DNA from: Stygiobacter sp.
GTDB lineage: Bacteria; Pseudomonadota; Alphaproteobacteria; Rhodospirillales; Magnetospirillaceae
NCBI GenBank assembly: GCA_006218045.1
Contig: VBWB01000034.1
Span: forward strand, 1 to 42,290
Reading direction: 5' to 3'
Length of the DNA stretch: 42,290 nt
Positions 27,440-36,703 of the stretch are shown here, piece after piece. Both the position numbers and the translations under genes were made by a program. Each line of letters opens with the position of its first letter. Positions within the stretch are counted from its first letter, which is position 1. The notes beneath the pieces are model-generated. The model ran no database searches. It was not told the DNA's origin and saw nothing but the letters and a program-made list of their open reading frames with translations.

Positions 27440-28801
27440 ATGGCTGATACCGACATGCTGGACACCGACTATCTCTTCCAACCACGCGGCCAAGGCACCG
27501 GCTGGTGCTTCCGCATGATTACCCCTCATGTCCTCATCGGCAGGACCAATCCCCGCACAGGCAGGCCCTATGGCCGGGAGATTAGGGAGGGGCTGGATAC
27601 CCGAGACCTCAAACACGCCCGCAAGCTGCGTGACCTTCGCTTGGGCAAGGTCAGGCTGGAGGAGGTTCAGGCCCTGGCTGAAATCAGCGGGTCCATGGAG
27701 CAGGCCCTTCAGGTCGCTGCCGACCTCAAGGCGGTTGATGATCCTCATGTTGAGGACGCGATCAAGGAAGCCGTCCTCATCGAGGCCAAACAGATTGAAG
27801 CGCGGGCAGGCGTTCGGAAGGCTTCTCGCTGGTACAAGACCGCCCTGGGCATCAGCACCCCGCTCAAGGATGTGTTCGACCAGTACGCGGCGGATGCGGG
27901 CAAAACCATGTCCCTCTCCACGCTCAACAACTTCAACACGGCCCGCAATGAGTTCCTGGCCTATGCCGGGGAGGACGTGGCCCTTGAGGATGTGGACCGG
28001 CGTCTGGTGGCTGACTTCGTGGTCAAGCACCTCCCCAACAAGAAGGGGCCGAAGGCGCCCCATGGACAAGGCCCGGCTACCGTTCGCAAGAAGGTGTCGC
28101 AGCTTGGTCAGGTCTGGGTGTGGGCGCGGAAGCGAGGCTTCCTGGCTCGGGAGCAGGATAATCCCTGGGATGAACAGGCCCCCAGCGTCAAGGAGGTGAG
28201 GGCTGCTGCGGACGTTCGCCGCCCCTTCACCCCCGACGAGGCCAAGAAGCTGCTGAAGGCGACCACGGCAGGTGATGCCTTGGGCGATGTCATCCGCGTT
28301 GCGCTGCTGACCGGGGTGCGCCTGGAGGAGGTCGCAAGCCTGGAGGCGTCCCAGGTGGACAGCGAAGGGCGCTGGTACACCATCCGCCAGGGCAAGACCG
28401 ACAACGCCGCCCGCGTGGTTCCGCTGGTGGGTATGGCACAGGACGTGATCAAGGCCCGTCTGGGGAAGGTGAAGGACGGCGGGGCGCTGTTCGGAGAGGT
28501 GCCCGTCCGCAAGTCCACCGGCAAGCGGGGCGGCTCCCTGTCCCAGGCGTTCACCCGCCTGCGTCGTGACGTGCTGGGAGAGAACACGGACGGCGAACTT
28601 GCCCAGCACTGCTTCCGCCACACATGGCGAACCGCAGCCGGGAGGGCCGGTGTGGACCTGCGCACCGCTCAGGAAATGGGTGGATGGTCACGCGGTCGGG
28701 CATCGGACCTGACGTATGACCACGGCAAGGAACTGGAGCATTACCGGGAGGAGCAGGCCAAGGTTGCCCAGTGGCTGAAGGAAAAGGGCTACTTGGGGTA
28801 A
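27440..28801 (+). CDS. Tyrosine recombinase (site-specific integrase) of the tRNA-Glu element
   Basis: Protein of 453 aa. The N terminus (about 8-60) resembles the DUF6538 domain of many phage-type integrases; a SAM-like core-binding domain follows (about 145-245), then the catalytic domain. Catalytic residues are Arg294 (LLTGVRLEEV), Lys319 (RQGKTDNAA), His390-x-x-Arg393 (HCFRHTW), Trp in GGWSRG and nucleophile Tyr426 (LTYDHG). The set is complete, so it should be active. I took the ATG at 27440 (MADTDMLDTDYLF), matching the start of the second integrase; 13 in-frame codons upstream are less likely. It lies 80 bases inside attL and reads away from it. A paralogue starts just beyond attR. Confidence 0.93.
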   Translation: MADTDMLDTDYLFQPRGQGTGWCFRMITPHVLIGRTNPRTGRPYGREIREGLDTRDLKHARKLRDLRLGKVRLEEVQALAEISGSMEQALQVAADLKAVDDPHVEDAIKEAVLIEAKQIEARAGVRKASRWYKTALGISTPLKDVFDQYAADAGKTMSLSTLNNFNTARNEFLAYAGEDVALEDVDRRLVADFVVKHLPNKKGPKAPHGQGPATVRKKVSQLGQVWVWARKRGFLAREQDNPWDEQAPSVKEVRAAADVRRPFTPDEAKKLLKATTAGDALGDVIRVALLTGVRLEEVASLEASQVDSEGRWYTIRQGKTDNAARVVPLVGMAQDVIKARLGKVKDGGALFGEVPVRKSTGKRGGSLSQAFTRLRRDVLGENTDGELAQHCFRHTWRTAAGRAGVDLRTAQEMGGWSRGRASDLTYDHGKELEHYREEQAKVAQWLKEKGYLG

Positions 28802-28805
28802 CCAC

Positions 28806-28855
28806 GAAAAAGGCAGAGAAAGCCCCCGCAGCACAGGATCACTGCACTGCGGGGG
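28806..28855 (-). terminator. Terminator of the leftward phage-like operon
   Basis: Arms CCCCCGCAG (28823-28831) and CTGCGGGGG (28847-28855) with further inner pairing; on the minus strand the stem is followed by CTTTCTCTGCCTTTTT. It sits between the integrase stop and the stop of the 1276-aa gene, so it ends the leftward operon and may also work for the integrase. Confidence 0.75.
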
Positions 28856-28861
28856 ATTGGG

Positions 28862-31800
28862 TCACTGGGTCGGGAATGACATGAGCGCGTCGGTTCCCTT
28901 GAACTGCACCCGGTTCTTGTTGCGCTCCTCGACCTTCATGGCCTCGTTGAACGCCTCGAACCCAGGTTCTTTCCCCAACTCTCGCCAAGCCTTGTCGATG
29001 AACTGCTTCCGCACTTCGCGGAGCCTCTCGACCTGACGGGAATGGGGATAGACGGTGTTGCCGATCTCGGCACCATTGAAGCTGTCCTTCTCGATCAACT
29101 CGGAAAGGGCCGCATGGAGGTTCCGGCCACGGCCATCCTTCACCGTCCCCATGAGTTCGGTGAGGCGGTCGTAAACAGTGGCGCCAGTCCTCTGATTGGT
29201 CCATTCGGTGAAGTCCACCCGACCGGCCCGCTTGGGCAACTCGTCAAAGACGGCGATGCCCATTCGGTCACCCAGTTCGGCCACCTTCTCCCGGAGCGGA
29301 TCATGGTTGCGCTCGGACGCCAGGAAAGGCCACAGGGCGCTTTCATGGGAGAGACCGGCGATCACGTCACCGTCACGGGTCATCACCTGACCCAGGTAGT
29401 CACGGCGAGCGGGAACACTCTCGGACAGGCCGGGAATGCGGGACCGGACGGCGTCCAGCATTGAGCGGATTTCCTTCACCTCGGCATCGCTGTTGTACAC
29501 GCTCATGTACGCAGGGATGTACGAGCCGACCCGCTTGTAGAGGGCCAGTTCCGCCAGATGCTCCTTGCTGATGCTGCCGCCATTGCGGGCGAACAGCGAC
29601 AGCACATCGGTCAGGCCGGTCAGGTACGACTTGCCTGCGATGTTGGAGGCGAAGGCACTGCCAGCCGGGGCGACATGCTTGCGGGCGATGACCTCCCCAA
29701 GGCCCACGCTCATGTTCACGGCGGTCTCTTCGAGGATGGCCTGATCGGCTCTCCCGTTGAGTTCGACGTAATCAGCCGCCATGCCCAGGATCGAGCCGAA
29801 GGGTTCGATGCGGGCAAGGTGAATGTACTCGTCACCCACCTTGAGCGAGTAAGGACGCCAGCCGGTGGCCTTCATCTCCGCAAGGCGCTTGGCGTCACCC
29901 TGCGGACCACCGCCCGTGATCAGACCCTCCATGGCGAACATCGACATGGCCGACCACAGGGCGGTTCCGGTGGTCAGCTTGCCGATTGCCATGGCCTGCT
30001 GTTCCGGGCTGCCCTTGGTGATGTCGGTCCAGAACTGCTTCCGCAACTGCCCGAATAGGGGCGTGTGGTCCCAGACGTTCCGCATCAGGTTCGCCGGGGT
30101 GCGGACGAACGGGAGGACGGTTCCCCGCAGCATGGGGTGGTTTTCAGCCATGCTGCTGATGCGCTCGGAGATGGTCTTGCCTCCTGACCAAGTCTCAGCA
30201 GCCAAGTCGTTGGTGAACGTGGCTTCCTGCGACCAGCGGAGCGAGGCACTGTTACTGCCAGCCCCCAGGGCGCTGAAGGACTTCTCGAAGTAGCTGGTGA
30301 CGAAGTCTGTGTATTCCTGGGTTCCTTTCTGCAACCCCTTCTCGACGGCCTTGCGGTTCGCCTGACCGAACAGGTGTGCCCGGTAGTTGACCTGTTTGAA
30401 GAACTCGTCTTCGGCCATCAGGAAGCGGGACGGGAGACGGACAAACTGCCCGATGGCGTTGACGGTCATGTCGAGCGCAGCCGAGAGGTCCCCGTTCGCG
30501 GCCCTCCTGAAGTTGTTGATGACAGTGCCGTCCCCGCGCTGGATGGCGTACCTCAACCCCTCCACGGTCTTGTTGCTGGTATCCAGCAGGTTCCGTTCCT
30601 GAGCGAAGGACTTCAGCGCCGACTTACCCGACCCGTAGATGTCCATGCGGTCGGCCTGACGGCCCAGGGTCAGAGTGTCCATCAGGGCCATTCGGAAGTA
30701 CGAGTACATCCCCATGGCTTCCGCGTAGGCTGCCTTCGCACCAGCCTTGGTGGTGGTCCCCCATTCCTCCAGCCCCCGAGAGCCAACCACCCGGCCAGCC
30801 GCTTCTGCGGCAGCGCCCAGACCCTGGTTGATCTTCGCTCCCACCGCCTTCTCGCCGGGGCGAAGGGTGGTGTTCACGAAGTTGGAGGTCATGTTGACGA
30901 CGTGGGTCTTGACACCGGACAGGATGCCCGAGAGCCAGAACTCGTTATGGATGTCGATGGCACGGCCCATGACCGACTGGGAGACGGCATGGTTGACCTT
31001 GCGGACGTTACCGCCCGACGACATGACGCGACGAGCCAGCACCTCGATCTTCTCGCCGCCACCGGCACCGTCAACGATCTTGAGAACGTCCTCGGGGTGG
31101 ATCATCAGCTTGCCGGATGCGTCGGTGACGATGCGGCCTGCCGAGGTCATGCGAGCGGCAGCGGTCTGAGCGCCCTTCACCATGCCGGTGATGTCCCGCA
31201 GAACATCGACCGCCTGGAGGAACTCAGCCTCAGCTTGGGGGCCGTGGCCTTGTTCGACACGCTGGGCCATACGATAGACGTGGTCTGAGGCCCACTGCAT
31301 CATCTGCTTCCCAGCGGTCAACTGAGCGGCCATCTCGTTGGCGTTGTCCGCGAACTGGCTGAGGGGAGCCAGCACATCACGGAACGATTTGGAGGCAGCC
31401 ATATCGGCCAACTCCTTTGCCATCTCGATGGTCTTCTCATGGGTCTGAACCCCGCCCGTGATCTTGGTGATCGCCTCCCGGTTCATCTGAACCAGCAGGT
31501 TCAATGCACCCTTGGCGTCATCCGCCGACAGCATCTTCTTGGTGTTGAAGACGGCGTCGAGGTCGGGGGTCATGTCCGCGTTGAAGTCGCCCCACTCGTC
31601 ATACTGCTGCTTCAGCCGGGCCGTGAAGTTCTGCTTGGCCGTTTCATCCATCTGGATGGTGGCCTTGCTTTCGACCTTCGTGGCCTGGACTGCGGCAGCA
31701 TTGTCAACCGCCTTGGGAGCGGCCTGTGCGACATCCGCAACGGGGGCAGCAACAGCGGGGGCCTGGTTCTCGACCGCAGCCGGTGACGGAGCCGCCTGGG

Positions 31801-32692
31801 CAGCGCCGTTGAGGTCGGCCTTGGCAGTCGCCACGGCCTGCTGAACCTCGTCGGGGGTCACCGCGTTGCGGCCTTCGATGGCGCCCTTGGCCGACTTCAC
31901 CAGCTTGAACACGGCCTCGGCGGTCGAGGACAGCACCATGCCTTCCAAGGCACCCTTGAAGCGATGCTCCAGCCCGCCGTCATCGGGGGACGCGAGGTAG
32001 CTGATCACCGGACCTTCGAGGAAGGGGAACTCGGTGACCAGCGCCTGCATCAGGGTCTTGTCGTCATCGCCGGTCATGGCGAAGTCGCCCACGGCGCCCG
32101 CCGCGATCTCCTTCTTGAAGCCTTCCTTCATGCCGCCGAAGACCAGCTTCTTGGCAGCGGAGGCAGCACCGACGAACTGGAGCAGTTCACGGGAGACGTT
32201 CTCGGTCAGGCCATCGGTCTTCACCTTGGGGATGGAGTCAGCCACGTTCTGGAACTTCTGCCCGGCCCGCTCATTGACGGTGCCGACCAGATCGCCACCC
32301 AGTTCGATGGTGTTGGCGACGAAGTCACGGGCAGCGCCAGCAGCCGCGTTCGCCAACTGGGCCTCGGGATGGAACACCCGCTGGCCCTCGTCCTTGGTCT
32401 TGGGCTGCCCCGCCGAAAGCTGCTGCTGGTACTCGGACCACACATCAGCCCGGCTATCTCCGGGGGCGAAGATCGGGGCGCTTCCACCCCACTGCTGCTG
32501 AAGCTGTTCGATGACAGCCCTCGCCTCCGGGTTCGCCATGATGGCGGGGAGGGCCTCGGAAGGCACCTCCACACGCACGGTAGGGGTCTGGTTGCGGTAT
32601 TCCGCTCCCAGCGCCGCGAAAGGATCGTTTCCCTGCGTTCGCACGGAACCCAGATACTCCTCCCCCAGCGCCGCGAAAGGGTCGTGTTGCAT
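28862..32692 (-). CDS. Very large phage internal-virion-like protein (1276 aa)
   Basis: A giant protein of the podovirus inner-core type (compare T7 gp16, the ejected DNA-translocation protein); this is inference from size, position after a gp15-like gene and sequence style, not a proven homology. It opens with two copies of DPFAALG-x-EY (residues 4-13 and 23-32), a pattern seen at the start of large phage proteins. A Pro/Ala-rich linker (about 285-345) separates the N-terminal third from a helical C-terminal region. Segments such as PFVRTPANLMRNVWDHTPLF and GWRPYSLKVGDEYIHLARIE recall the large-polyvalent-protein domain LPD38. No lytic transglycosylase motif was found. The ATG overlaps the stop of the gene upstream (TAATG), so translation is coupled. 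It ends at a terminator. Confidence 0.7.
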   Translation of the reverse strand: MQHDPFAALGEEYLGSVRTQGNDPFAALGAEYRNQTPTVRVEVPSEALPAIMANPEARAVIEQLQQQWGGSAPIFAPGDSRADVWSEYQQQLSAGQPKTKDEGQRVFHPEAQLANAAAGAARDFVANTIELGGDLVGTVNERAGQKFQNVADSIPKVKTDGLTENVSRELLQFVGAASAAKKLVFGGMKEGFKKEIAAGAVGDFAMTGDDDKTLMQALVTEFPFLEGPVISYLASPDDGGLEHRFKGALEGMVLSSTAEAVFKLVKSAKGAIEGRNAVTPDEVQQAVATAKADLNGAAQAAPSPAAVENQAPAVAAPVADVAQAAPKAVDNAAAVQATKVESKATIQMDETAKQNFTARLKQQYDEWGDFNADMTPDLDAVFNTKKMLSADDAKGALNLLVQMNREAITKITGGVQTHEKTIEMAKELADMAASKSFRDVLAPLSQFADNANEMAAQLTAGKQMMQWASDHVYRMAQRVEQGHGPQAEAEFLQAVDVLRDITGMVKGAQTAAARMTSAGRIVTDASGKLMIHPEDVLKIVDGAGGGEKIEVLARRVMSSGGNVRKVNHAVSQSVMGRAIDIHNEFWLSGILSGVKTHVVNMTSNFVNTTLRPGEKAVGAKINQGLGAAAEAAGRVVGSRGLEEWGTTTKAGAKAAYAEAMGMYSYFRMALMDTLTLGRQADRMDIYGSGKSALKSFAQERNLLDTSNKTVEGLRYAIQRGDGTVINNFRRAANGDLSAALDMTVNAIGQFVRLPSRFLMAEDEFFKQVNYRAHLFGQANRKAVEKGLQKGTQEYTDFVTSYFEKSFSALGAGSNSASLRWSQEATFTNDLAAETWSGGKTISERISSMAENHPMLRGTVLPFVRTPANLMRNVWDHTPLFGQLRKQFWTDITKGSPEQQAMAIGKLTTGTALWSAMSMFAMEGLITGGGPQGDAKRLAEMKATGWRPYSLKVGDEYIHLARIEPFGSILGMAADYVELNGRADQAILEETAVNMSVGLGEVIARKHVAPAGSAFASNIAGKSYLTGLTDVLSLFARNGGSISKEHLAELALYKRVGSYIPAYMSVYNSDAEVKEIRSMLDAVRSRIPGLSESVPARRDYLGQVMTRDGDVIAGLSHESALWPFLASERNHDPLREKVAELGDRMGIAVFDELPKRAGRVDFTEWTNQRTGATVYDRLTELMGTVKDGRGRNLHAALSELIEKDSFNGAEIGNTVYPHSRQVERLREVRKQFIDKAWRELGKEPGFEAFNEAMKVEERNKNRVQFKGTDALMSFPTQ

Positions 32693-34569
32693 TATTTCTG
32701 CCTCAGATAGTCATCGGCCCTTTGGCCTGGGAAGTTGCGCTCGAACATCGCCTTCATTTCGGGCGATGGGTTCTGTCGAAGGATGATCACAGCCCGGTCG
32801 AGCGGTGATTGGGCCGAAGCATTGTTCAATGATTTGGCGTCAGTGGCTGCCTCAGCATTGTATTTCTTCAGCAGATTGCCGCTCTCGACCTCCATGGTGT
32901 CCATGAACTCGTCAAAGGACTTCCCTGAGTTCTGCGCTTTCCAGACACGGGCCTTTCGGCGCAGTGCCCGTTCAGCAACGGCAGCGTCATACGCGGAGGG
33001 GCCGTAACCGTTCCCTTCCGGGTCCTTGGACACGGCCTGCCGCAGACCCGAGACCATGGACTTGAACTCCTGATGCATCAGGAACGGGTCAGCAGCATCC
33101 TCTTTGGCCCGCCGCCAGTCGTCCCAAAGTTGCTTCAGCGAGTCCTTGGTGATCAGGCCAGAATTGAAAGCCTGGGTGATGCGGTTGGTATCGAAGACGG
33201 AACCCTGCGTGTTCACGTCCCGCAACAGACGGCCAAGAGACTCCTTGTCGTCCACCTGGGCGGTCTCCTTCATGCCCAGCCACTGCTGCTGGAATGCGGA
33301 GATACCAGCGGCGGCACCGGGGTCCAGCTTTGCGAGGGACTTCAGGGCAGGATCGTCAACCCAGTTCTTGGTCGGGTCCTCCATGACCTTGGTGGTCAGG
33401 TGCATGACGTATCCGCGCCGGTTGTCGCGGAGCGCCCGCTCGTTGTCGCTGTCGCCCCACTCCTTGACGGTGTGGGCACGAACGACCCGAGACCACTGCT
33501 GATCCTCCAGATAATTGGCCCATCGCAGGTCATCCCGACGAACCTCCTCCAGATACCGGGTGCGCTTCTCGATGTTGATTTCCGCCTGGGTCAGCTTGTC
33601 CATGGCCCACCCCGCACGTCCGAGGAACGAGCCGGGGGAAGTCTCGACGTGCTTGGCGATCTCCAGCAGGTTCTTGGCCTGATCCTTTCCGCCCGGCTGA
33701 CTGGAAGCCTGTTCGGCAGCCGCGATAATCGAGGTCAGGGTGTGCTGGTTCAGCTTCTCGAAGTCTCTGTAGCCGTTGGAGGTTGCGTTCTTCAGAACCC
33801 CATTCAGCCGGGCAGCGATGGCCTGTGCCGACGTATCCCGCTGTTGGGCAGTCTCCCACGACAGGGAACCCGCCAAGCCGGTGATCGTCGCCGTCACGTT
33901 CTCCTGGGTCTGCTGGAGCAGCTTGTCGTGATACTCGTTCTGGAACTCGACGGCGCGGCGGTTGGCAAGCTGCGCCTGGGCAGCCTGGACGCGGGGATAG
34001 AACGCCTCCATCAGGAGGTTGGTGTCGGTGTTCCCCATGCCGTTTTCCGTCATCCACTTCTGCAAGTGGGTGTTCATCCAGCCGTGGATGACGGTCGGGT
34101 CCTTGGACTCGAACAGGGAGACCTGACGCGGCTGGCCGGTCACCGCGTCCTTCACTTCGACGGTCGGGTTCTCGGTCAGGGCCTGGGCCAGGGCGGTGCT
34201 GTAGACCAGCCCCTGCCCTTCCAGATGCGCCCGGTTGAAGCCGATCTCGACATGCGGGTTCATGCCCTTTATCTGCTCGTAGCGGTCAGGGTCCTCCTTC
34301 TTCAGGCGGTCCATGAAGCCGTTGAAGTTCTCGCGGTTGGCATTCAGCGAATAGCCGTAGTTGGTCGCGGTCTCTTCCTGCTCCTTCTTGGAGGCCAGAA
34401 GGAAAGAGTCAATCTTCGGGTTGACCCATTTCAATGCCTCGCCAAGTTGAAGCAAGGGGTTGTCAAGATTGGGCTTCATCACGCCACGTTCGGCGGGGCG
34501 GGAATAGGTATCGACCGGGCGGGCTGCCGGGGTCAGACCCTTGAAGGGGAGTTGCTCACGGGTCGTCAT
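32692..34569 (-). CDS. Phage internal-virion-like protein (625 aa)
   Basis: A long, soluble, almost entirely alpha-helical protein without signal peptide or membrane helices. Size, helicity and position directly before a giant gp16-like gene mirror the T7 gp15-gp16 pair of inner-core proteins. Features: an N-terminal helical region (about 45-130), a Gln/Ala-rich middle with repeated heptad-like patterns (VQAAQAQLANRRAVEFQ), and a C-terminal half rich in Trp and charged residues (WANYLEDQQWSRVVRAHT). No enzyme motif recognised. ATG 34569 has GGACCGCCC upstream, a weak site; it starts eight bases after the preceding small gene. The TAA overlaps the next ATG. Function inferred, about even odds against a different structural role. 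Confidence 0.65.
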   Translation of the reverse strand: MTTREQLPFKGLTPAARPVDTYSRPAERGVMKPNLDNPLLQLGEALKWVNPKIDSFLLASKKEQEETATNYGYSLNANRENFNGFMDRLKKEDPDRYEQIKGMNPHVEIGFNRAHLEGQGLVYSTALAQALTENPTVEVKDAVTGQPRQVSLFESKDPTVIHGWMNTHLQKWMTENGMGNTDTNLLMEAFYPRVQAAQAQLANRRAVEFQNEYHDKLLQQTQENVTATITGLAGSLSWETAQQRDTSAQAIAARLNGVLKNATSNGYRDFEKLNQHTLTSIIAAAEQASSQPGGKDQAKNLLEIAKHVETSPGSFLGRAGWAMDKLTQAEINIEKRTRYLEEVRRDDLRWANYLEDQQWSRVVRAHTVKEWGDSDNERALRDNRRGYVMHLTTKVMEDPTKNWVDDPALKSLAKLDPGAAAGISAFQQQWLGMKETAQVDDKESLGRLLRDVNTQGSVFDTNRITQAFNSGLITKDSLKQLWDDWRRAKEDAADPFLMHQEFKSMVSGLRQAVSKDPEGNGYGPSAYDAAVAERALRRKARVWKAQNSGKSFDEFMDTMEVESGNLLKKYNAEAATDAKSLNNASAQSPLDRAVIILRQNPSPEMKAMFERNFPGQRADDYLRQK

Positions 34570-34577
34570 GGGCGGTC

Positions 34578-34781
34578 CTATCGGCTGCCGTGGGGATTGG
34601 CGGTGATGCTGCGGACCACCGCGAACAGACCGCCATCCGTGTCGAAGACCTCGGGGTCAAAGCTGGGGGTGCGAAGCAGGGCAGTCCCATCGGCCCGCGT
34701 TTCGATGCGGAAGCTGGTGGTGACGCCGTCGAGGGTGTGGCTGATCTCGATGGTCTCGGGCTGGGGGCGAATGTCGGTCAT
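34578..34781 (-). CDS. Small protein (67 aa), operon member
   Basis: Short soluble protein of unknown function. It reads as a beta-hairpin segment (IEISHTLDGVTTSFRIE, DGTALLRTP) followed by a helix (GGLFAVVRSITAN). The ATG at 34781 has AGAGGAA at ideal distance; an upstream in-frame start is less likely. Fold pattern and position resemble the two small genes upstream, suggesting a small paralogous family within the operon. Confidence 0.65.
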   Translation of the reverse strand: MTDIRPQPETIEISHTLDGVTTSFRIETRADGTALLRTPSFDPEVFDTDGGLFAVVRSITANPHGSR

Positions 34782-34913
34782 GGTATTCCTCTGGTCAGAT
34801 GGGCGCACGTTGGCACCCGCCACCGTGAACGGGGCGGTGCTGCTGCGTTGGGAGGGGAGGTGACGGGGAGGTCAGGGACTGAGGGAGCGATCAGTTCCCC
34901 CAGCCCCTTTAGG

Positions 34914-35099
34914 TCAGGCCAGGGCCTTCAGCGCATCGAACAGGCGGCTGAAGTCCTCGTTGCAGTGGGGGCGTTGAATGCCGCCACCAGCCTTGGCGAA
35001 CTCGAACGAGCCATCACCGCGCTTGAGGATGGTGAGGACCGCTTCGCTGTTGGTGGTCGCGCCAGTCTTCCGGCGAACCTCGATGGTGTCGATGATCAT
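34914..35099 (-). CDS. Small protein (61 aa), operon member
   Basis: Soluble protein with an N-terminal beta-rich half (TIEVRRKTG, AVLTILKRGDGSFEFAK) and a C-terminal helix (FSRLFDALKALA). The start ATG has AGGAGG upstream. The helix motif SRLF-[DE]-A-[IL] also occurs in the 97-aa neighbour. A 132-base gap separates it from the next gene and contains a bulged hairpin near 34880-34905 without a T run. Function unknown. Confidence 0.65.
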   Translation of the reverse strand: MIIDTIEVRRKTGATTNSEAVLTILKRGDGSFEFAKAGGGIQRPHCNEDFSRLFDALKALA

Positions 35100-35111
35100 G
35101 GGCCGCGCCTC

Positions 35112-35405
35112 CTACTCGTTCCAGTTCCCATGCGGGTACAGCCAGTTACCGCCCGTGCCATAGGTGCGGGTCTCGTTGCCCAGCCTCCCGTCATTCAGGT
35201 TGCGGGGCGGCTCGGTGCCTTCGACATGGGTCACGGTGACAGGCTCGCCCGACCCCTCACGGATGGCCTCGAACAAGCGGCTGGCCTCGCGGGGATCGTT
35301 CAGGGTGACCTTGTGGCCGTTCTTGTCGAGGAACCAGACGGTGCCCCCTGCGGTGCGGTGGATGGTGGCCTTACCGGCCTGAATGCTTTCGTTGTTGGTG
35401 GTCAT
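35112..35405 (-). CDS. Small protein (97 aa), operon member
   Basis: Start ATG 35405 follows AAGGAAC. Residues about 10-52 repeat the fold pattern of the 61-aa protein: beta strands around TVWFLDKNGHKVTL, then the helix ASRLFEAIREG. A Thr/Gly/Asn/Trp-rich tail follows (GGNWLYPHGNW). No known family recognised. Twelve bases from the next gene and ten from the previous one, so clearly in one operon. Confidence 0.65.
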   Translation of the reverse strand: MTTNNESIQAGKATIHRTAGGTVWFLDKNGHKVTLNDPREASRLFEAIREGSGEPVTVTHVEGTEPPRNLNDGRLGNETRTYGTGGNWLYPHGNWNE

Positions 35406-35415
35406 GTCGGTTCCT

Positions 35416-35793
35416 TCAGTTCGGGAAGAACGGAGTCTGTTTGGGGTCAGGTAGGGAGGCACCGGGGGCGTCGAAGCCGTGGACCGGGATCAGCAGTTGC
35501 CAAGCCTCGGTGCCGCTGGGGAAGCGCAGCAGGCGCATGGGGAAGCCGTTCCGGTGGAACGTCTGCCGGTCGCGGAAGAACTGCTCCCGCTTGGCGTGGT
35601 CGGTCGGAATGCAGTGGGCAGGCAGCGGTTCGCCTTTGGTGAAGACGTTCGGAATGCCCCACCACTTGGGCCACCTCCAAGACATGCAGAAGGCATCGGG
35701 GAGGGGCTGGAAGCGCGAGCCGTGCTTCTTGATCCATTCGGCCTCCCGTGCCTCCTTGCTGTACCTGATCGGAGGGAGAGAGGGCCTGTTCAC
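35416..35793 (-). CDS. Small Trp/Pro-rich protein (125 aa), unknown
   Basis: GTG start whose first bases overlap the stop of the upstream gene (GTGA), with AAGGTG upstream: translational coupling is likely. Composition is rich in Trp, Phe, Pro and Arg (MSWRWPKWWGIPN, FFRDRQTFHRNGFPMRLLRF). No membrane helices and no family recognised. The aromatic-rich basic character would suit a structural or nucleic-acid-contacting part, which is a guess. Confidence 0.6.
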   Translation of the reverse strand: MNRPSLPPIRYSKEAREAEWIKKHGSRFQPLPDAFCMSWRWPKWWGIPNVFTKGEPLPAHCIPTDHAKREQFFRDRQTFHRNGFPMRLLRFPSGTEAWQLLIPVHGFDAPGASLPDPKQTPFFPN

Positions 35794-36671
35794 TGCCGGG
35801 ACACCTTCACCCAGCCATTACGGACAGCAGTCTTCCATTCAACTTCCCCCTGCGGGGTCTTCAGCAGAATGGTTCCATTGCTCAGTCGCTTGGCGGTAAT
35901 GCCATTATTGATCACGGCATTCTTGAAGACCTCGGGATTGGCCTTGTCCAAGTTCTCCAGATACTTGGCGGCGATATCCTTGTATCCCTTGGTGCTGCGC
36001 TGGGTGACGTGGTTGCGCATGGCATCCTTCATCAGGTTCGGATGGTGCTGCCACGCCCAGTTGAAGACCTCCTGGCCGTCGAAGCCCGATTGCTCGACCA
36101 CCGAACGGGCCTGAGCCTCGAAGGCTCCCCGGATGGTGTTGGCGCGATCACGGGCCTCTTCCGGGGTCAGGTTCATCTGGTTGGCGACACGGGACAAGGC
36201 GGCATCGCTAAAGTCCCCGTCGTTCACATAGGAGGAGATGCAGGCCAGTACGTCCCCCGGCTGGGCAGCCTCGGCTACCTCGGTGATGGTGGCCTCGACA
36301 GCGGCATCCCCCAGGGCCTCTGCCGCGTCCTCTCCACCGGCCTGCTGCTGCGCCTGCTGGGGCTGCTGCTGAGGGGCCTGGGAAGAGGCCGGGCGGGGGC
36401 CGCTCTTGTCGGTGATGGTGAAGGAACCATCGTGGTTCTTGGTCACCAGACCCACCCGGAGCATGTCCTTGATGCGTCCCTCCATGCCGTTCACCTTCAC
36501 GATGTCGTTATCGGTGATGTCGGAACCGGAGCGGGGGCTGCCGGTGGTGGTGCGGGCCTGGGTGATGCGCTGGCCGGTGGTGGCGTTGGGGGTCTCCCCG
36601 GTGAACTTGGTCTCCCCTCCGGTTTCGTCTCGGTGGGTCATCTGGCCGTTGGAAATGATGGTTTCGCTCAT
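35790..36671 (-). CDS. Phage-like protein (293 aa) with Gln-rich linker, unknown
   Basis: Three-part soluble protein. Residues about 1-95: a Thr/Gly-rich start and a small winged-helix-like module (EGRIKDMLRVGLVTKNHDGS). Residues about 96-115: low-complexity Gln/Pro/Ala linker. Residues about 118-245: helical domain. The end (AKRLSNGTILLKTPQGEVEW) is a small beta module. In podoviruses a 200-300-aa helper or internal-core protein precedes the two large core proteins, so a gp14-like or scaffold-like role is possible but unsupported by motifs. ATG 36671 follows AAGGACC at good spacing. Confidence 0.65.
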   Translation of the reverse strand: MSETIISNGQMTHRDETGGETKFTGETPNATTGQRITQARTTTGSPRSGSDITDNDIVKVNGMEGRIKDMLRVGLVTKNHDGSFTITDKSGPRPASSQAPQQQPQQAQQQAGGEDAAEALGDAAVEATITEVAEAAQPGDVLACISSYVNDGDFSDAALSRVANQMNLTPEEARDRANTIRGAFEAQARSVVEQSGFDGQEVFNWAWQHHPNLMKDAMRNHVTQRSTKGYKDIAAKYLENLDKANPEVFKNAVINNGITAKRLSNGTILLKTPQGEVEWKTAVRNGWVKVSRQ

Positions 36672-36703
36672 GGTCGGTCCTTGAGGTTGGTCGGTGGTGG
36701 TGG

